The position numbers and the translations under genes are program-made. From assembly GCA_963920705.1 (NCBI GenBank), contig CAWUCO010000207.1:1736001-1800000 (forward strand): a stretch of DNA of 64,000 bases. The letters run 5' to 3'. The DNA comes from Odiellus spinosus. Taxonomy: Eukaryota > Arthropoda > Arachnida > Opiliones > Phalangiidae. A model generated the notes under the pieces. That model did no database searches and was not told the origin of the DNA. It was given only the letters and a program-made list of their open reading frames with translations. Shown here piece by piece: positions 12,696 to 24,978 of the stretch; within the stretch, counting starts at the first letter, position 1, and every line of letters starts with the position of its first letter.

Positions 12696-14210
12696 AGATC
12701 CGCAAATTTCTCAAGTGCAGATCCGCAAATTTCCCAAGTGCAGATCCGCAAATTTCCCAAGTGCAGATCCGCAAATTTCCCAAGTGCAGATCCACAAATT
12801 TCCCAAGTGCAGTTCCGCAAATTTCACAAGTGCAGATCCACAAATTTCCCAAGTGCAGATCCACAAATTTTCCAAGTGCAGATCCACAAATTTCCCTAGT
12901 GCAGATCCAGAAATTTCCCAAGTGCAGATCCGCAAATTTCCCAAGTGCAGATCCGCAAATTTCCCAAGTGCAGATCCGCAAATTTCCCAAGTGCAGATCC
13001 GCAAATTTCCCAAGTGCAGATCCGCAAATTTCCCAAGTGCAGTTCCGCAAATTTCCCAAGTGCAGATCCACAAATTTCCCAAGTGCAGATCCAGAAATTT
13101 TCCAAGTGCTGATCCACAAATTTCCCAAGTGCAGATCCACAATTTTCCCAAGTGCAGATCCACAAATTTCCAAAGTTCAGATCCACAAATTTTCCAAGTG
13201 CAGATCCAGAAATTTCCCAAGTGCAGATGCGCAAATTTCCCAAGTGCAGATCCGCAATTTTCCCAAGTGCAGATCCGCAAATTTCCCAAGTGCAGATCCG
13301 CAAATTTCTCAAGTGCAGATCCGCAAATTTCCCAAGTGCAGATCCGCAAATTTCCCAAGTGCAGATCCGCAAATTTCCCAAGTGCAGATCCAAAAATTTC
13401 CCAAGTTCAGATCCACAAATTTCCAAAGTGCAGATCCAGAAATTTCCCAAGTGCAGATCCACAAATTTCCCTTGTGCAGATCCAGAAATTTCCCAAGTGC
13501 AGATCCGCAAATTTCCCAAGTGCAGATCCGCAAATTTCCCAAGATCAGATCCGCAAATTTCCCAAGTGCAGATCCGCAAATTTCCCAAGTGCAGATCCGC
13601 AAATTTCCCAAGTGCAGTTCCGCAAATTTCCCAAGTGCAGATCCACAAATTTCCCAAGTGCAGATCCAGAAATTTTCCAAGTGCTGATCCACAAATTTCA
13701 AAAGTGCAGATCCACAATTTTCCCAAGTGCAGATCCACAAATTTCCAAAGTTCAGATCCACAAATTTTCCAAGTGCAGATCCGCAAATTTCCCATGTACA
13801 GATCCGCAAATTTCCCATGTACAGATCCGCAAATTTCCCAAGTGCAGATCCACAAATTTCTCAAGTACAGATACGCAAATTTCAAAAGTGCAGATCCACA
13901 AATTTCCCTAGTACAGATCCAGAAATTTCCCATGTGCAGATCCACCATTTTCCCAAGTGCAGATCCACAAATTTCCAAAGTGCAGATCCACAAATTTTCC
14001 AAGTGCAGATCCAGAAATTTCCCTAGTGCAGATCCAGAAATTTCCCAAGTGCAGATCCGCAAATTTCCCAAGTGCAGATCCGCAAATTTCCCAAGTGCAG
14101 ATCCGCAAATTTCCCAAGTGCAGATCCGCAAATTTCTCAAGTGCAGATCCGCAAATTTCCCAAGTGCAGATCCGCAAATTTCCCAAGTGCAGATCCGCAA
14201 ATTTCCCAAG
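12696..14210 (+). repeat. Second copy of a block from about 5,700-7,000 (offset 7,015 bp)
   Basis: Monomer order from about 12,700 onward repeats that starting near 5,690, an offset of 305 x 23. The cassette with paired CATGTACA, GATACGC and CTAGTACA monomers starts at 6,712 and at 13,727. Farther right the offset shortens to 6,670 bp (290 monomers), so 15 monomers present near 7,030-7,370 are missing here. The left limit is approximate. Confidence 0.65.
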
Positions 14211-14283
14211 AGCAGATCCAGAAATTTTCCAAGTGCAGATCCACAAATTTTCTAAGTGCAGATCCACAAATATCCCAAGTGAA

Positions 14284-15433
14284 GATCCGCAAATTTCCCA
14301 AGTGCAGATCCGCAAATTTCCCAAGTGCAGATCCGCAAATTTCCCAAGTGCAGATCCACAAATTTCCCAAATGCAGATCCAGAAATTTCCCATGTGCAGA
14401 TCCACCATTTTCCCAAGTGCAGATCCACCATTTTCCCAAGTGCAGATCCACAAATTTCCAAAGTGCAGATCCACAAATTTTCCAAGTGCAGATCCAGAAA
14501 TTTCCCAAGTGCAGATCCGCAAATTTCCCAAGTCCAGATCCGCAATTTTCCCAAGTGCAGATCCGCAAATTTCCCAAGTACAGATCCGCAAATTTCCCAA
14601 GTGCAGATCCGCAAATTTCTCAAGTGCAGATCCGCAAATTTCCCAAGTGCAGATCCGCAAATTTCCCAAGTGCAGATCCGCAAATTTCCCAAGTGCAGAT
14701 CCACAAATTTCCCAAGTGCAGTTCCGCAAATTTCACAAGTGCAGATCCAGAAATTTCCCAAGTGCAGATCCGCAAATTTCCCAAGTGCAGATCCGCAAAT
14801 TTCCCAAGTGCAGATCCGCAAATTTCCCAAGTGCAGATCCGCAAATTTCCCAAGTGAAGATCCGCAAATTTCCCAAGTGCAGATCCGCAAATTTCCCAAG
14901 TGCAGATCCGCAAATTTCCCAAGTGCAGATCCACAAATTTCCCAAATGCAGATCCAGAAATTTCCCATGTGCAGATCCACCATTTTCCCAAGTGCAGATC
15001 CACCATTTTCCCAAGTGCAGATCCACAAATTTCCAAAGTGCAGATCCACAAATTTTCCAAGTGCAGATCCAGAAATTTCCCAAGTGCAGATCCGCAAATT
15101 TCCCAAGTCCAGATCCGCAATTTTCCCAAGTGCAGATCCGCAAATTTCCCAAGTACAGATCCGCAAATTTCCCAAGTGCAGATCCGCAAATTTCTCAAGT
15201 GCAGATCCGCAAATTTCCCAAGTGCAGATCCGCAAATTTCCCAAGTGCAGATCCGCAAATTTCCCAAGTGCAGATCCACAAATTTCCCAAGTGCAGTTCC
15301 GCAAATTTCACAAGTGCAGATCCAGAAATTTCCCAAGTGCAGATCCGCAAATTTCCCAAGTGCAGATCCGCAAATTTCCCAAGTGCAGATCCGCAAATTT
15401 CCCAAGTGCAGATCCGCAAATTTCCCAAGTGCA
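14284..15433 (+). repeat. 575-bp tandem duplication (25 monomers)
   Basis: Copies are 14,284-14,858 and 14,859-15,433, each opening just after a GTGAA monomer end. Both contain the same unusual run: CCCAAATGCA, CATGTGCA, then two CACCATTTT monomers in a row, then TTTCCAAAG. The doubled CACCATTTT is not seen elsewhere in the window, which supports a local origin. Confidence 0.78.
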
Positions 15434-16499
15434 GATCCGCAAATTTCCCAAGTGCAGTTCCGCAAATTTCCCAAGTGCAGATCCACAAATTTCCCAAGTG
15501 CAGATCCAGAAATTTTCCAAGTGCTGATCCACAAATTTCCCAAGTGCAGATCCGCAAATTTCCCAAGTGCAGATCCGCAAATTTCCCAAGTGCAGATCCG
15601 CAAATTTCCCAAGTCCAGATCCGCAATTTTCCCAAGTGCAGATCCGCAAATTTCCCAAGTACAGATCCGCAAATTTCCCAAGTGCAGATCCGCAAATTTC
15701 TCAAGTGCAGATCCACAAATTTCCCAAGTGCAGATCCGCAAATTTCACAAGTGCAGATCCACAAATTTCCCAAGTGCAGATCCACAAATTTTCCAAGTGC
15801 AGATCCACAAATTTCCCTAGTGCAGATCCAGAAATTTCCCAAGTGCAGATCCGCAAATTTCCCAAGTGCAGATCCGCAAATTTCCCAAGTGCAGATCCGC
15901 AAATTTCCCAAGTGCAGATCCGCAAATTTCCCAAGTGCAGATCCGCAAATTTCCCAAGTGCAGTTCCGCAAATTTCCCAAGTGCAGATCCACAAATTTCC
16001 CAAGTGCAGATCCAGAAATTTTCCATGTGCTGATCCACAAATTTCCCAAGTGCAGATCCACAATTTTCCCAAGTGCAGATCCACAAATTTCCAAAGTTCA
16101 GATCCACAAATTTTCCAAGTGCAGATCCGCAAATTTCCCATGTGCAGATCCGCAAATTTCCCATGTACAGATCCGCAAATTTCCCAAGTGCAGATCCACA
16201 AATTTCTCAAGTACAGATACGCAAATTTCAAAAGTGCAGATCCACAAATTTCCCTAGTACAGATCCAGAAATTTCCCATGTGCAGATCCACCATTTTCCC
16301 AAGTGCAGATCCACAAATTTCCAAAGTGCAGATCCACAAATTTTCCAAGTGCAGATCCAGAAATTTCCCTAGTGCAGATCCAGAAATTTCCCAAGTGCAG
16401 ATCCGCAAATTTCCCGAGTGCAGATCCGCAAATTTCCCAAGTGCAGATCCGCAAATTTCCCAAGTGCAGATCCGCAAATTTCTCAAGTGCAGACCCGCA

Positions 16500-19400
16500 A
16501 ATTTCAAAAGTGCAGATCCGCAAATTTCCCAAGTGCAGATCCGCAAATTTCCCAAGTGCAGATCCGCAAATTTCCCAAGTGAAGATCCGCAAATTTCCCA
16601 AGTGCAGATCCGCAAATTTCCCAAGTGCAGATCCGCAAATTTCCCAAGTGCAGATCCGCAAATTTCCCAAGTGCAGATCCGCAAATTTCCCAAGTGCAGA
16701 TCAGCAAATTTCCCAAGTACAGTTCCGCAAATTTCCCAAGTGCAGATCCCCAAATTTCCCAAGTGCAGATCCACAAATTTCCCAAGTGCAGATCCAGAAA
16801 TTTCCCTGGTGCAGATCCAGTTATTTCCCAAGTGCAGATCCACAAACTTTACAAGTGCAGATCCACAAATTTCCCAAGTGCAGATCCTCAAATTTCCCAA
16901 GTGTAGATCCGCCAATTTCCCAAGTGCAGATCCGCAAATTTCCCAAGTGCAGATCCACAAATTTCCCAAGTGCAGATCCACAAATTTCCCAAGTGCAGAT
17001 CCACAAATTTACAAAGTGCAGATCCAGAAATTTCCCAAGTGCAGATCCACAAATTTCCCAGGTGCAGATCCAGAAATTTCCCAAGTGCAGATCCACAATT
17101 TTCCCAAGTGCAGATCCACAAATTTCCCAAGTGCAGATCCACAAATTTCCCAAGTGCAGATCCGCAAATTTCCCATGTACAGATCCGCAAATTTCCCAAG
17201 TGCAGATCCACAAATTTCCCAAGTGCAGATCCTCAAATTTCCCAAGTACAGATCCGCAAATTTCAAAAGTGCAGATCCACAAATTTCCCTAGTGCAGATC
17301 CACAAATTTCCCAAGTGCAGATCCACAAATTTCCCAAGTGCAGATCCAGAAATTTCCCAAGTGCAGATCCACAATTTTCCAAAGTGCAGATCCACAAATT
17401 TTCCAAGTGCAGATCCAGAAATTTCCCTAGTGCAGATCCAGAAATTTCCCAAGTGCAGATCCGCAAATTTCCCAAGTGCAGATCCGCAATTTTCCCAAGT
17501 GTAGATCCGCAAATTTCTCAAGTGCAGATCCGCAAATTTCCCAAGTGCAGATCCGCAAATTTCCCAAGTGCAGATCCGCAAATTTCCTAAGTGCAGATCC
17601 GCAAATTTCCCAATTGCAGAACCGCAAATTTCTCAAGTGCAGATCCGCAAATCTCCCAAGTGCAGATCCGCAAATTTCCCAAGTGCAGAATCGCAAATTT
17701 CCCAAGTGCAGATCCGAAAATTTCTCAAGTGCAGATCCGCAAATTTCCCAAGTGCAGATCCGCAAATTTCCCAAGTGCAGATCCGCAAATTTAACAAGTG
17801 CAGATCCGCAAATTTCCCAAGTGCAGATCCACAAATTTCCCAAGTGCAGATCCGCAAATTTCCCAAGTGCAGATCCGCAAATTTCCCAAGTGAAGATCCG
17901 CAAATTTCCCAAGTGCAGATCCGCAAATTTCCCAAGTGCAGATCCGCAAATTTCCCAAGTGCAGATCCGCAAATTTCCCAAGTGCAGATCCGCAAATTTC
18001 CCAAGTGAAGATCCGCAAATTTCCCAAGTGCAGATCCGCAAATTTCCCAAGTGCAGATCCGCAAATTTCCCAAGTGCAGATCCGCAAATTTCCCAAGTGC
18101 AGATCCGCAAATTTCCCAAGTGCAGATCCGCAAATTTCCCAAGTACAGTTCCGCAAATTTCCCAAGTGCAGATCCCCAAATTTCCCAAGTGCAGATCCAC
18201 AAATTTCCCAAGTGCAGATCCAGAAATTTCCCTGGTGCAGATCCAGTTATTTCCCAAGTGCAGATCCACAAACTTTACAAGTGCAGATCCACAAATTTCC
18301 CAAGTGCAGATCCTCAAATTTCCCAAGTGTAGATCCGCAAATTTCCCAAGTGCAGATCCGCAAATTTCCCAAGTGAAGATCCGCAAATTTCCCAAGTGCA
18401 GATCCGCAAATTTCCCAAGTGCAGATCCGCAAATTTCAAAAGTGCAGATCCGCAAATTTCCCAAGTGCAGATCCGCAAATTTCCCAAGTGCAGATCCGCA
18501 AATTTCCCAAGTGAAGATCCGCAAATTTCCCAAGTGCAGATCCGCAAATTTCCCAAGTGCAGATCCGCAAATTTCCCAAGTGCAGATCCGCAAATTTCCC
18601 AAGTGCAGATCCGCAAATTTCCCAAGTGCAGATCCGCAAATTTCCCAAGTACAGTTCCGCAAATTTCCCAAGTGCAGATCCCCAAATTTCCCAAGTGCAG
18701 ATCCACAAATTTCCCAAGTGCTGATCCAGAAATTTCCCTGGTGCAGATCCAGTTATTTCCCAAGTGCAGATCCACAAACTTTACAAGTGCAGATCCACAA
18801 ATTTCCCAAGTGCAGATCCTCAAATTTCCCAAGTGTAGATCCGCCAATTTCCCAAGTGCAGATCCGCAAATTTCCCAAGTGCAGATCCACAAATTTCCCA
18901 AGTGCAGATCCACAAATTTCCCAAGTGCAGATCCACAAATTTACAAAGTGCAGATCCAGAAATTTCCCAAGTGCAGATCCACAAATTTCCCAGGTGCAGA
19001 TCCAGAAATTTCCCAAGTGCAGATCCACAATTTTCCCAAGTGCAGATCCACAAATTTCCCAAGTGCAGATCCACAAATTTCCCAAGTGCAGATCCGCAAA
19101 TTTCCCATGTACAGATCCGCAAATTTCCCAAGTGCAGATCCACAAATTTCCCAAGTGCAGATCCTCAAATTTCCCAAGTACAGATCCGCAAATTTCAAAA
19201 GTGCAGATCCACAAATTTCCCTAGTGCAGATCCACAAATTTCCCAAGTGCAGATCCACAAATTTCCCAAGTGCAGATCCAGAAATTTCCCAAGTGCAGAT
19301 CCACAATTTTCCAAAGTGCAGATCCATAAATTTTCCAAGTGCAGATCCAGAAATTTCCCTAGTGCAGATCCAGAAATTTCCCAAGTGCAGATCCGCAAAT

Positions 19401-22400
19401 TTCCCAAGTGCAGATCCGCAATTTTCCCAAGTGTAGATCCGCAAATTTCCCAAGTGCAGATCCGCAAATTTCCCAAGTGCAGATCCGCAAATTTCTCAAG
19501 TGCAGATCCGCAAATTTCCCAAGTGCAGATCCGCAAATTTCCTAAGTGCAGATCCGCAAATTTCCCAATTGCAGAACCGCAAATTTCTCAAGTGCAGATC
19601 CGCAAATCTCCCAAGTGCAGATCCGCAAATTTCCCAAGTGCAGAATCGCAAATTTCCCAAGTGCAGATCCGAAAATTTCTCAAGTGCAGATCCGCAAATT
19701 TCCCAAGTGCAGATCCGCAAATTTCCCAAGTGCAGATCCGCAAATTTAACAAGTGCAGATCCGCAAATTTCCCAAGTGCAGATCCACAAATTTCCCAAGT
19801 GCAGATCCGCAAATCTCCCAAGTGCAGATCCGCAAATTTCCCAAGTGCAGAATCGCAAATTTCCCAAGTGCAGATCCGAAAATTTCTCAAGTGCAGATCC
19901 GCAAATTTCCCAAGTGCAGATCCGCAAATTTCCCAAGTGCAGATCCGCAAATTTAACAAGTGCAGATCCGCAAATTTCCCAAGTGCAGATCCACAAATTT
20001 CCCAAGTGCAGATCCGCAAATTTCCCAAGTGCAGATCCGCAAATTTCCCAAGTGAAGATCCGCAAATTTCCCAAGTGCAGATCCGCAAATTTCCCAAGTG
20101 CAGATCCGCAAATTTCCCAAGTGCAGATCCGCAAATTTCCCAAGTGCAGATCCGCAAATTTCCCAAGTGAAGATCCGCAAATTTCCCAAGTGCAGATCCG
20201 CAAATTTCCCAAGTGCAGATCCGCAAATTTCCCAAGTGCAGATCCGCAAATTTCCCAAGTGCAGATCCGCAAATTTCCCAAGTGCAGATCCGCAAATTTC
20301 CCAAGTACAGTTCCGCAAATTTCCCAAGTGCAGATCCCCAAATTTCCCAAGTGCAGATCCACAAATTTCCCAAGTGCAGATCCAGAAATTTCCCTGGTGC
20401 AGATCCAGTTATTTCCCAAGTGCAGATCCACAAACTTTACAAGTGCAGATCCACAAATTTCCCAAGTGCAGATCCTCAAATTTCCCAAGTGTAGATCCGC
20501 AAATTTCCCAAGTGCAGATCCGCAAATTTCCCAAGTGAAGATCCGCAAATTTCCCAAGTGCAGATCCGCAAATTTCCCAAGTGCAGATCCGCAAATTTCA
20601 AAAGTGCAGATCCGCAAATTTCCCAAGTGCAGATCCGCAAATTTCCCAAGTGCAGATCCGCAAATTTCCCAAGTGAAGATCCGCAAATTTCCCAAGTGCA
20701 GATCCGCAAATTTCCCAAGTGCAGATCCGCAAATTTCCCAAGTACAGATCCGCAAATTTCCCAAGTGCAGATCCGCAAATTTCCCAAGTGCAGATCCGCA
20801 AATTTCCCAAGTACAGTTCCGCAAATTTCCCAAGTGCAGATCCCCAAATTTCCCAAGTGCAGATCCACAAATTTCCCAAGTGCTGATCCAGAAATTTCCC
20901 TGGTGCAGATCCAGTTATTTCCCAAGTGCAGATCCACAAACTTTACAAGTGCAGATCCACAAATTTCCCAAGTGCAGATCCTCAAATTTCCCAAGTGTAG
21001 ATCCGCCAATTTCCCAAGTGCAGATCCGCAAATTTCCCAAGTGCAGATCCACAAATTTCCCAAGTGCAGATCCACAAATTTCCCAAGTGCAGATCCACAA
21101 ATTTACAAAGTGCAGATCCAGAAATTTCCCAAGTGCAGATCCACAAATTTCCCAGGTGCAGATCCAGAAATTTCCCAAGTGCAGATCCACAATTTTCCCA
21201 AGTGCAGATCCACAAATTTCCCAAGTGCAGATCCACAAATTTCCCAAGTGCAGATCCGCAAATTTCCCATGTACAGATCCGCAAATTTCCCAAGTGCAGA
21301 TCCACAAATTTCCCAAGTGCAGATCCTCAAATTTCCCAAGTACAGATCCGCAAATTTCAAAAGTGCAGATCCACAAATTTCCCTAGTGCAGATCCACAAA
21401 TTTCCCAAGTGCAGATCCACAAATTTCCCAAGTGCAGATCCAGAAATTTCCCAAGTGCAGATCCACAATTTTCCAAAGTGCAGATCCATAAATTTTCCAA
21501 GTGCAGATCCAGAAATTTCCCTAGTGCAGATCCAGAAATTTCCCAAGTGCAGATCCGCAAATTTCCCAAGTGCAGATCCGCAATTTTCCCAAGTGTAGAT
21601 CCGCAAATTTCCCAAGTGCAGATCCGCAAATTTCCCAAGTGCAGATCCGCAAATTTCTCAAGTGCAGATCCGCAAATTTCCCAAGTGCAGATCCGCAAAT
21701 TTCCTAAGTGCAGATCCGCAAATTTCCCAATTGCAGAACCGCAAATTTCTCAAGTGCAGATCCGCAAATCTCCCAAGTGCAGATCCGCAAATTTCCCAAG
21801 TGCAGAATCGCAAATTTCCCAAGTGCAGATCCGAAAATTTCTCAAGTGCAGATCCGCAAATTTCCCAAGTGCAGATCCGCAAATTTCCCAAGTGCAGATC
21901 CGCAAATTTAACAAGTGCAGATCCGCAAATTTCCCAAGTGCAGATCCACAAATTTCCCAAGTGCAGATCCGCAAATTTCCCAAGTGCAGATCCGCAAATT
22001 TCCCAAGTGAAGATCCGCAAATTTCCCAAGTGCAGATCCGCAAATTTCCCAAGTGCAGATCCGCAAATTTCCCAAGTGCAGATCCGCAAATTTCCCAAGT
22101 GCAGATCCGCAAATTTCCCAAGTGAAGATCCGCAAATTTCCCAAGTGCAGATCCGCAAATTTCCCAAGTGCAGATCCGCAAATTTCCCAAGTGCAGATCC
22201 GCAAATTTCCCAAGTGCAGATCCGCAAATTTCCCAAGTGCAGATCCGCAAATTTCCCAAGTACAGTTCCGCAAATTTCCCAAGTGCAGATCCCCAAATTT
22301 CCCAAGTGCAGATCCACAAATTTCCCAAGTGCAGATCCAGAAATTTCCCTGGTGCAGATCCAGTTATTTCCCAAGTGCAGATCCACAAACTTTACAAGTG

Positions 22401-23480
22401 CAGATCCGCAAATTTCCCAAGTGAAGATCCGCAAATTTCCCAAGTGCAGATCCGCAAATTTCCCAAGTGCAGATCCGCAAATTTCCCAAGTGCAGATCCG
22501 CAAATTTCCCAAGTGCAGATCCGCAAATTTCCCAAGTGCAGATCCGCAAATTTCCCAAGTACAGTTCCGCAAATTTCCCAAGTGCAGATCCCCAAATTTC
22601 CCAAGTGCAGATCCACAAATTTCCCAAGTGCAGATCCAGAAATTTCCCTGGTGCAGATCCAGTTATTTCCCAAGTGCAGATCCACAAACTTTACAAGTGC
22701 AGATCCACAAATTTCCCAAGTGCAGATCCTCAAATTTCCCAAGTGTAGATCCGCCAATTTCCCAAGTGCAGATCCGCAAATTTCCCAAGTGCAGATCCGC
22801 AAATTTCCCAAGTGAAGATCCGCAAATTTCCCAAGTGCAGATCCGCAAATTTCCCAAGTGCAGATCCGCAAATTTCAAAAGTGCAGATCCGAAAATTTCC
22901 CAAGTGCAGATCCGCAAATTTCCCAAGTGCAGATCCGCAAATTTCCCAAGTGCAGATCCGCAAATTTCCCAAGTGCAGATCCGCAAATTTCCCAAGTGCA
23001 GATCCCCAAATTTCCCAAGTGCAGATCCGCAAATTTCCCAAGTACAGTTCCGCAAATTTCCCAAGTGCAGATCCCCAAATTTACCAAGTGCAGATCCACA
23101 AATTTCCCAAGTGCAGATCCAGAAATTTCCCTGGTGCAGATCCAGTTATTTCCCAAGTGCAGATCCACAAACTTTACAAGTGCAGATCCACAAATTTCCC
23201 AAGTGCAGATCCTCAAATTTCCCAAGTGTAGATCCGCCAATTTCCCAAGTGCAGATCCGCAAATTTCCCAAGTGCAGATCCACAAATTTCCCAAGTGCAG
23301 ATCCACAAATTTCCCAAGTGCAGATCCACAAATTTACAAAGTGCAGATCCAGAAATTTCCCAAGTGCAGATCCACAAATTTCCCAGGTGCAGATCCAGAA
23401 ATTTCCCAAGTGCAGATCCAGAAATTTCCCAAGTGCAGATCCACAATTTTCCAAAGTGCAGATCCACAAATTTTCCAAGT
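16500..23480 (+). repeat. Domain B higher-order repeat, about 2 kb units (1,932 and 2,162 bp)
   Basis: The same long monomer order recurs with an offset of 1,932 bp (84 monomers; 16,504 to 18,436 and 16,970 to 18,902) and then 2,162 bp (94 monomers; 18,436 to 20,598 and 18,902 to 21,064). The run with CAATTGCAGAACC, GAATCGC and TTTAACAAG begins at about 17,591, 19,546, 21,708 and, shortened, 23,893. An extra 207-bp segment from 19,800 repeats the GCAAATCTCCC, GAATCGC and GATCCGAAAA monomers. The unit reappears farther right from 26,193 and 29,712. Confidence 0.75.
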
Positions 23481-23506
23481 GCAGATCCAGAAATTTCCCA
23501 AGTGCA

Positions 23507-23782
23507 GATCCACAAATTTCCAAAGTTCAGATCCACAAATTTTCCAAGTGCAGATCCGCAAATTTCCCATGTGCAGATCCGCAAATTTCCCATGTACAGA
23601 TCCGCAAATTTCCCAAGTGCAGATCCACAAATTTCTCAAGTACAGATACGCAAATTTCAAAAGTGCAGATCCACAAATTTCCCTAGTACAGATCCAGAAA
23701 TTTCCCATGTGCAGATCCACCATTTTCCCAAGTGCAGATCCACAAATTTCCAAAGTGCAGATCCACAAATTTTCCAAGTGCA
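23507..23782 (+). repeat. Patch of 12 A-type monomers inside domain B
   Basis: These 276 bp (exactly 12 monomers) carry TTTCCAAAGTTCA, CATGTGCA then CATGTACA, CTCAAGTACA, GATACGC, CTAGTACA and CACCATTTT. These are domain A markers otherwise absent from B. The best match is 16,078-16,353, offset 7,429 bp or 323 monomers. That is the A cassette that also has GTGCA in place of GTACA in the first CATGT monomer. At 23,783 the B order resumes with GATCCGCAATTTT followed by GTGTA. This looks like an in-register transfer or conversion tract. Confidence 0.8.
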
Positions 23783-24978
23783 GATCCGCAATTTTCCCAA
23801 GTGTAGATCCGCAAATTTCCCAAGTGCAGATCCGCAAATTTCCCAAGTGCAGATCCGCAAATTTCCCAAGTGCAGATCCGCAAATTTCCTAAGTGCAGAT
23901 CCGCAAATTTCCCAATTGCAGAACCGCAAATTTCTCAAGTGCAGATCCGCAAATCTCCCAAGTGCAGATCCGCAAATTTCCCAAGTGCAGAATCGCAAAT
24001 TTCCCAAGTGCAGATCCACAAATTTACAAAGTGCAGATCCAGAAATTTCCCAAGTGCAGATCCACAAATTTCCCAGGTGCAGATCCAGAAATTTCCCAAG
24101 TGCAGATCCACAATTTTCCCAAGTGCAGATCCACAAATTTCCCAAGTGCAGATCCACAAATTTCCCAAGTGCAGATCCGCAAATTTCCCATGTACAGATC
24201 CGCAAATTTCCCAAGTGCAGATCCACAAATTTCCCAAGTGCAGATCCTCAAATTTCCCAAGTACAGATCCGCAAATTTCAAAAGTGCAGATCCACAAATT
24301 TCCCTAGTGCAGATCCACAAATTTCCCAAGTGCAGATCCACAAATTTCCCAAGTGCAGATCCAGAAATTTCCCAAGTGCAGATCCACAATTTTCCAAAGT
24401 GCAGATCCATAAATTTTCCAAGTGCAGATCCAGAAATTTCCCTAGTGCAGATCCAGAAATTTCCCAAGTGCAGATCCGCAAATTTCCCAGGTGCAGATCC
24501 AGAAATTTCCCAAGTGCAGATCCACAATTTTCCCAAGTGCAGATCCGAAAATTTCTCAAGTGCAGATCCGCAAATTTCCCAAGTGCAGATCCGCAAATTT
24601 CCCAAGTGCAGATCCGCAAATTTAACAAGTGCAGATCCGCAAATTTCCCAAGTGCAGATCCACAAATTTCCCAAGTGCAGATCCGCAAATTTCCCAAGTG
24701 CAGATCCGCAAATTTCCCAAGTGAAGATCCGCAAATTTCCCAAGTGCAGATCCGCAAATTTCCCAAGTGCAGATCCGCAAATTTCCCAAGTGCAGATCCG
24801 CAAATTTCCCAAGTGCAGATCCGCAAATTTCCCAAGTGAAGATCCGCAAATTTCCCAAGTGCAGATCCGCAAATTTCCCAAGTGCAGATCCGCAAATTTC
24901 CCAAGTGCAGATCCGCAAATTTCCCAAGTGCAGATCCGCAAATTTCCCAAGTGCAGATCCGCAAATTTCCCAAGTACA

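Larger units (their letters stand above)
1..16491 (+). repeat. Array domain A, first variant library
   Basis: This stretch is defined by monomers with ATATCCCAAGTGAA (starts at 1,082, 4,118, 7,131, 7,591, 9,063, 10,305, 11,708 and 14,261). Other markers are paired CATGTACA monomers, GATACGC, CTAGTACA, CACCATTTT and CCCAAGAGCA. These recur in an ordered cassette at about 548, 3,584, 6,712, 13,727 and 16,073. The first spacings are 3,036 and 3,128 bp; the later ones are 7,015 and 2,346 bp, all multiples of 23. None of the B or D diagnostic monomers was seen here. No gene or unique sequence is present. The right boundary is placed at a monomer beginning GACCC (16,492), after which TTTCAAAAG monomers followed by GATCCGC, typical of domain B, begin. 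The boundary is good to roughly 100 bp. Confidence 0.8.
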
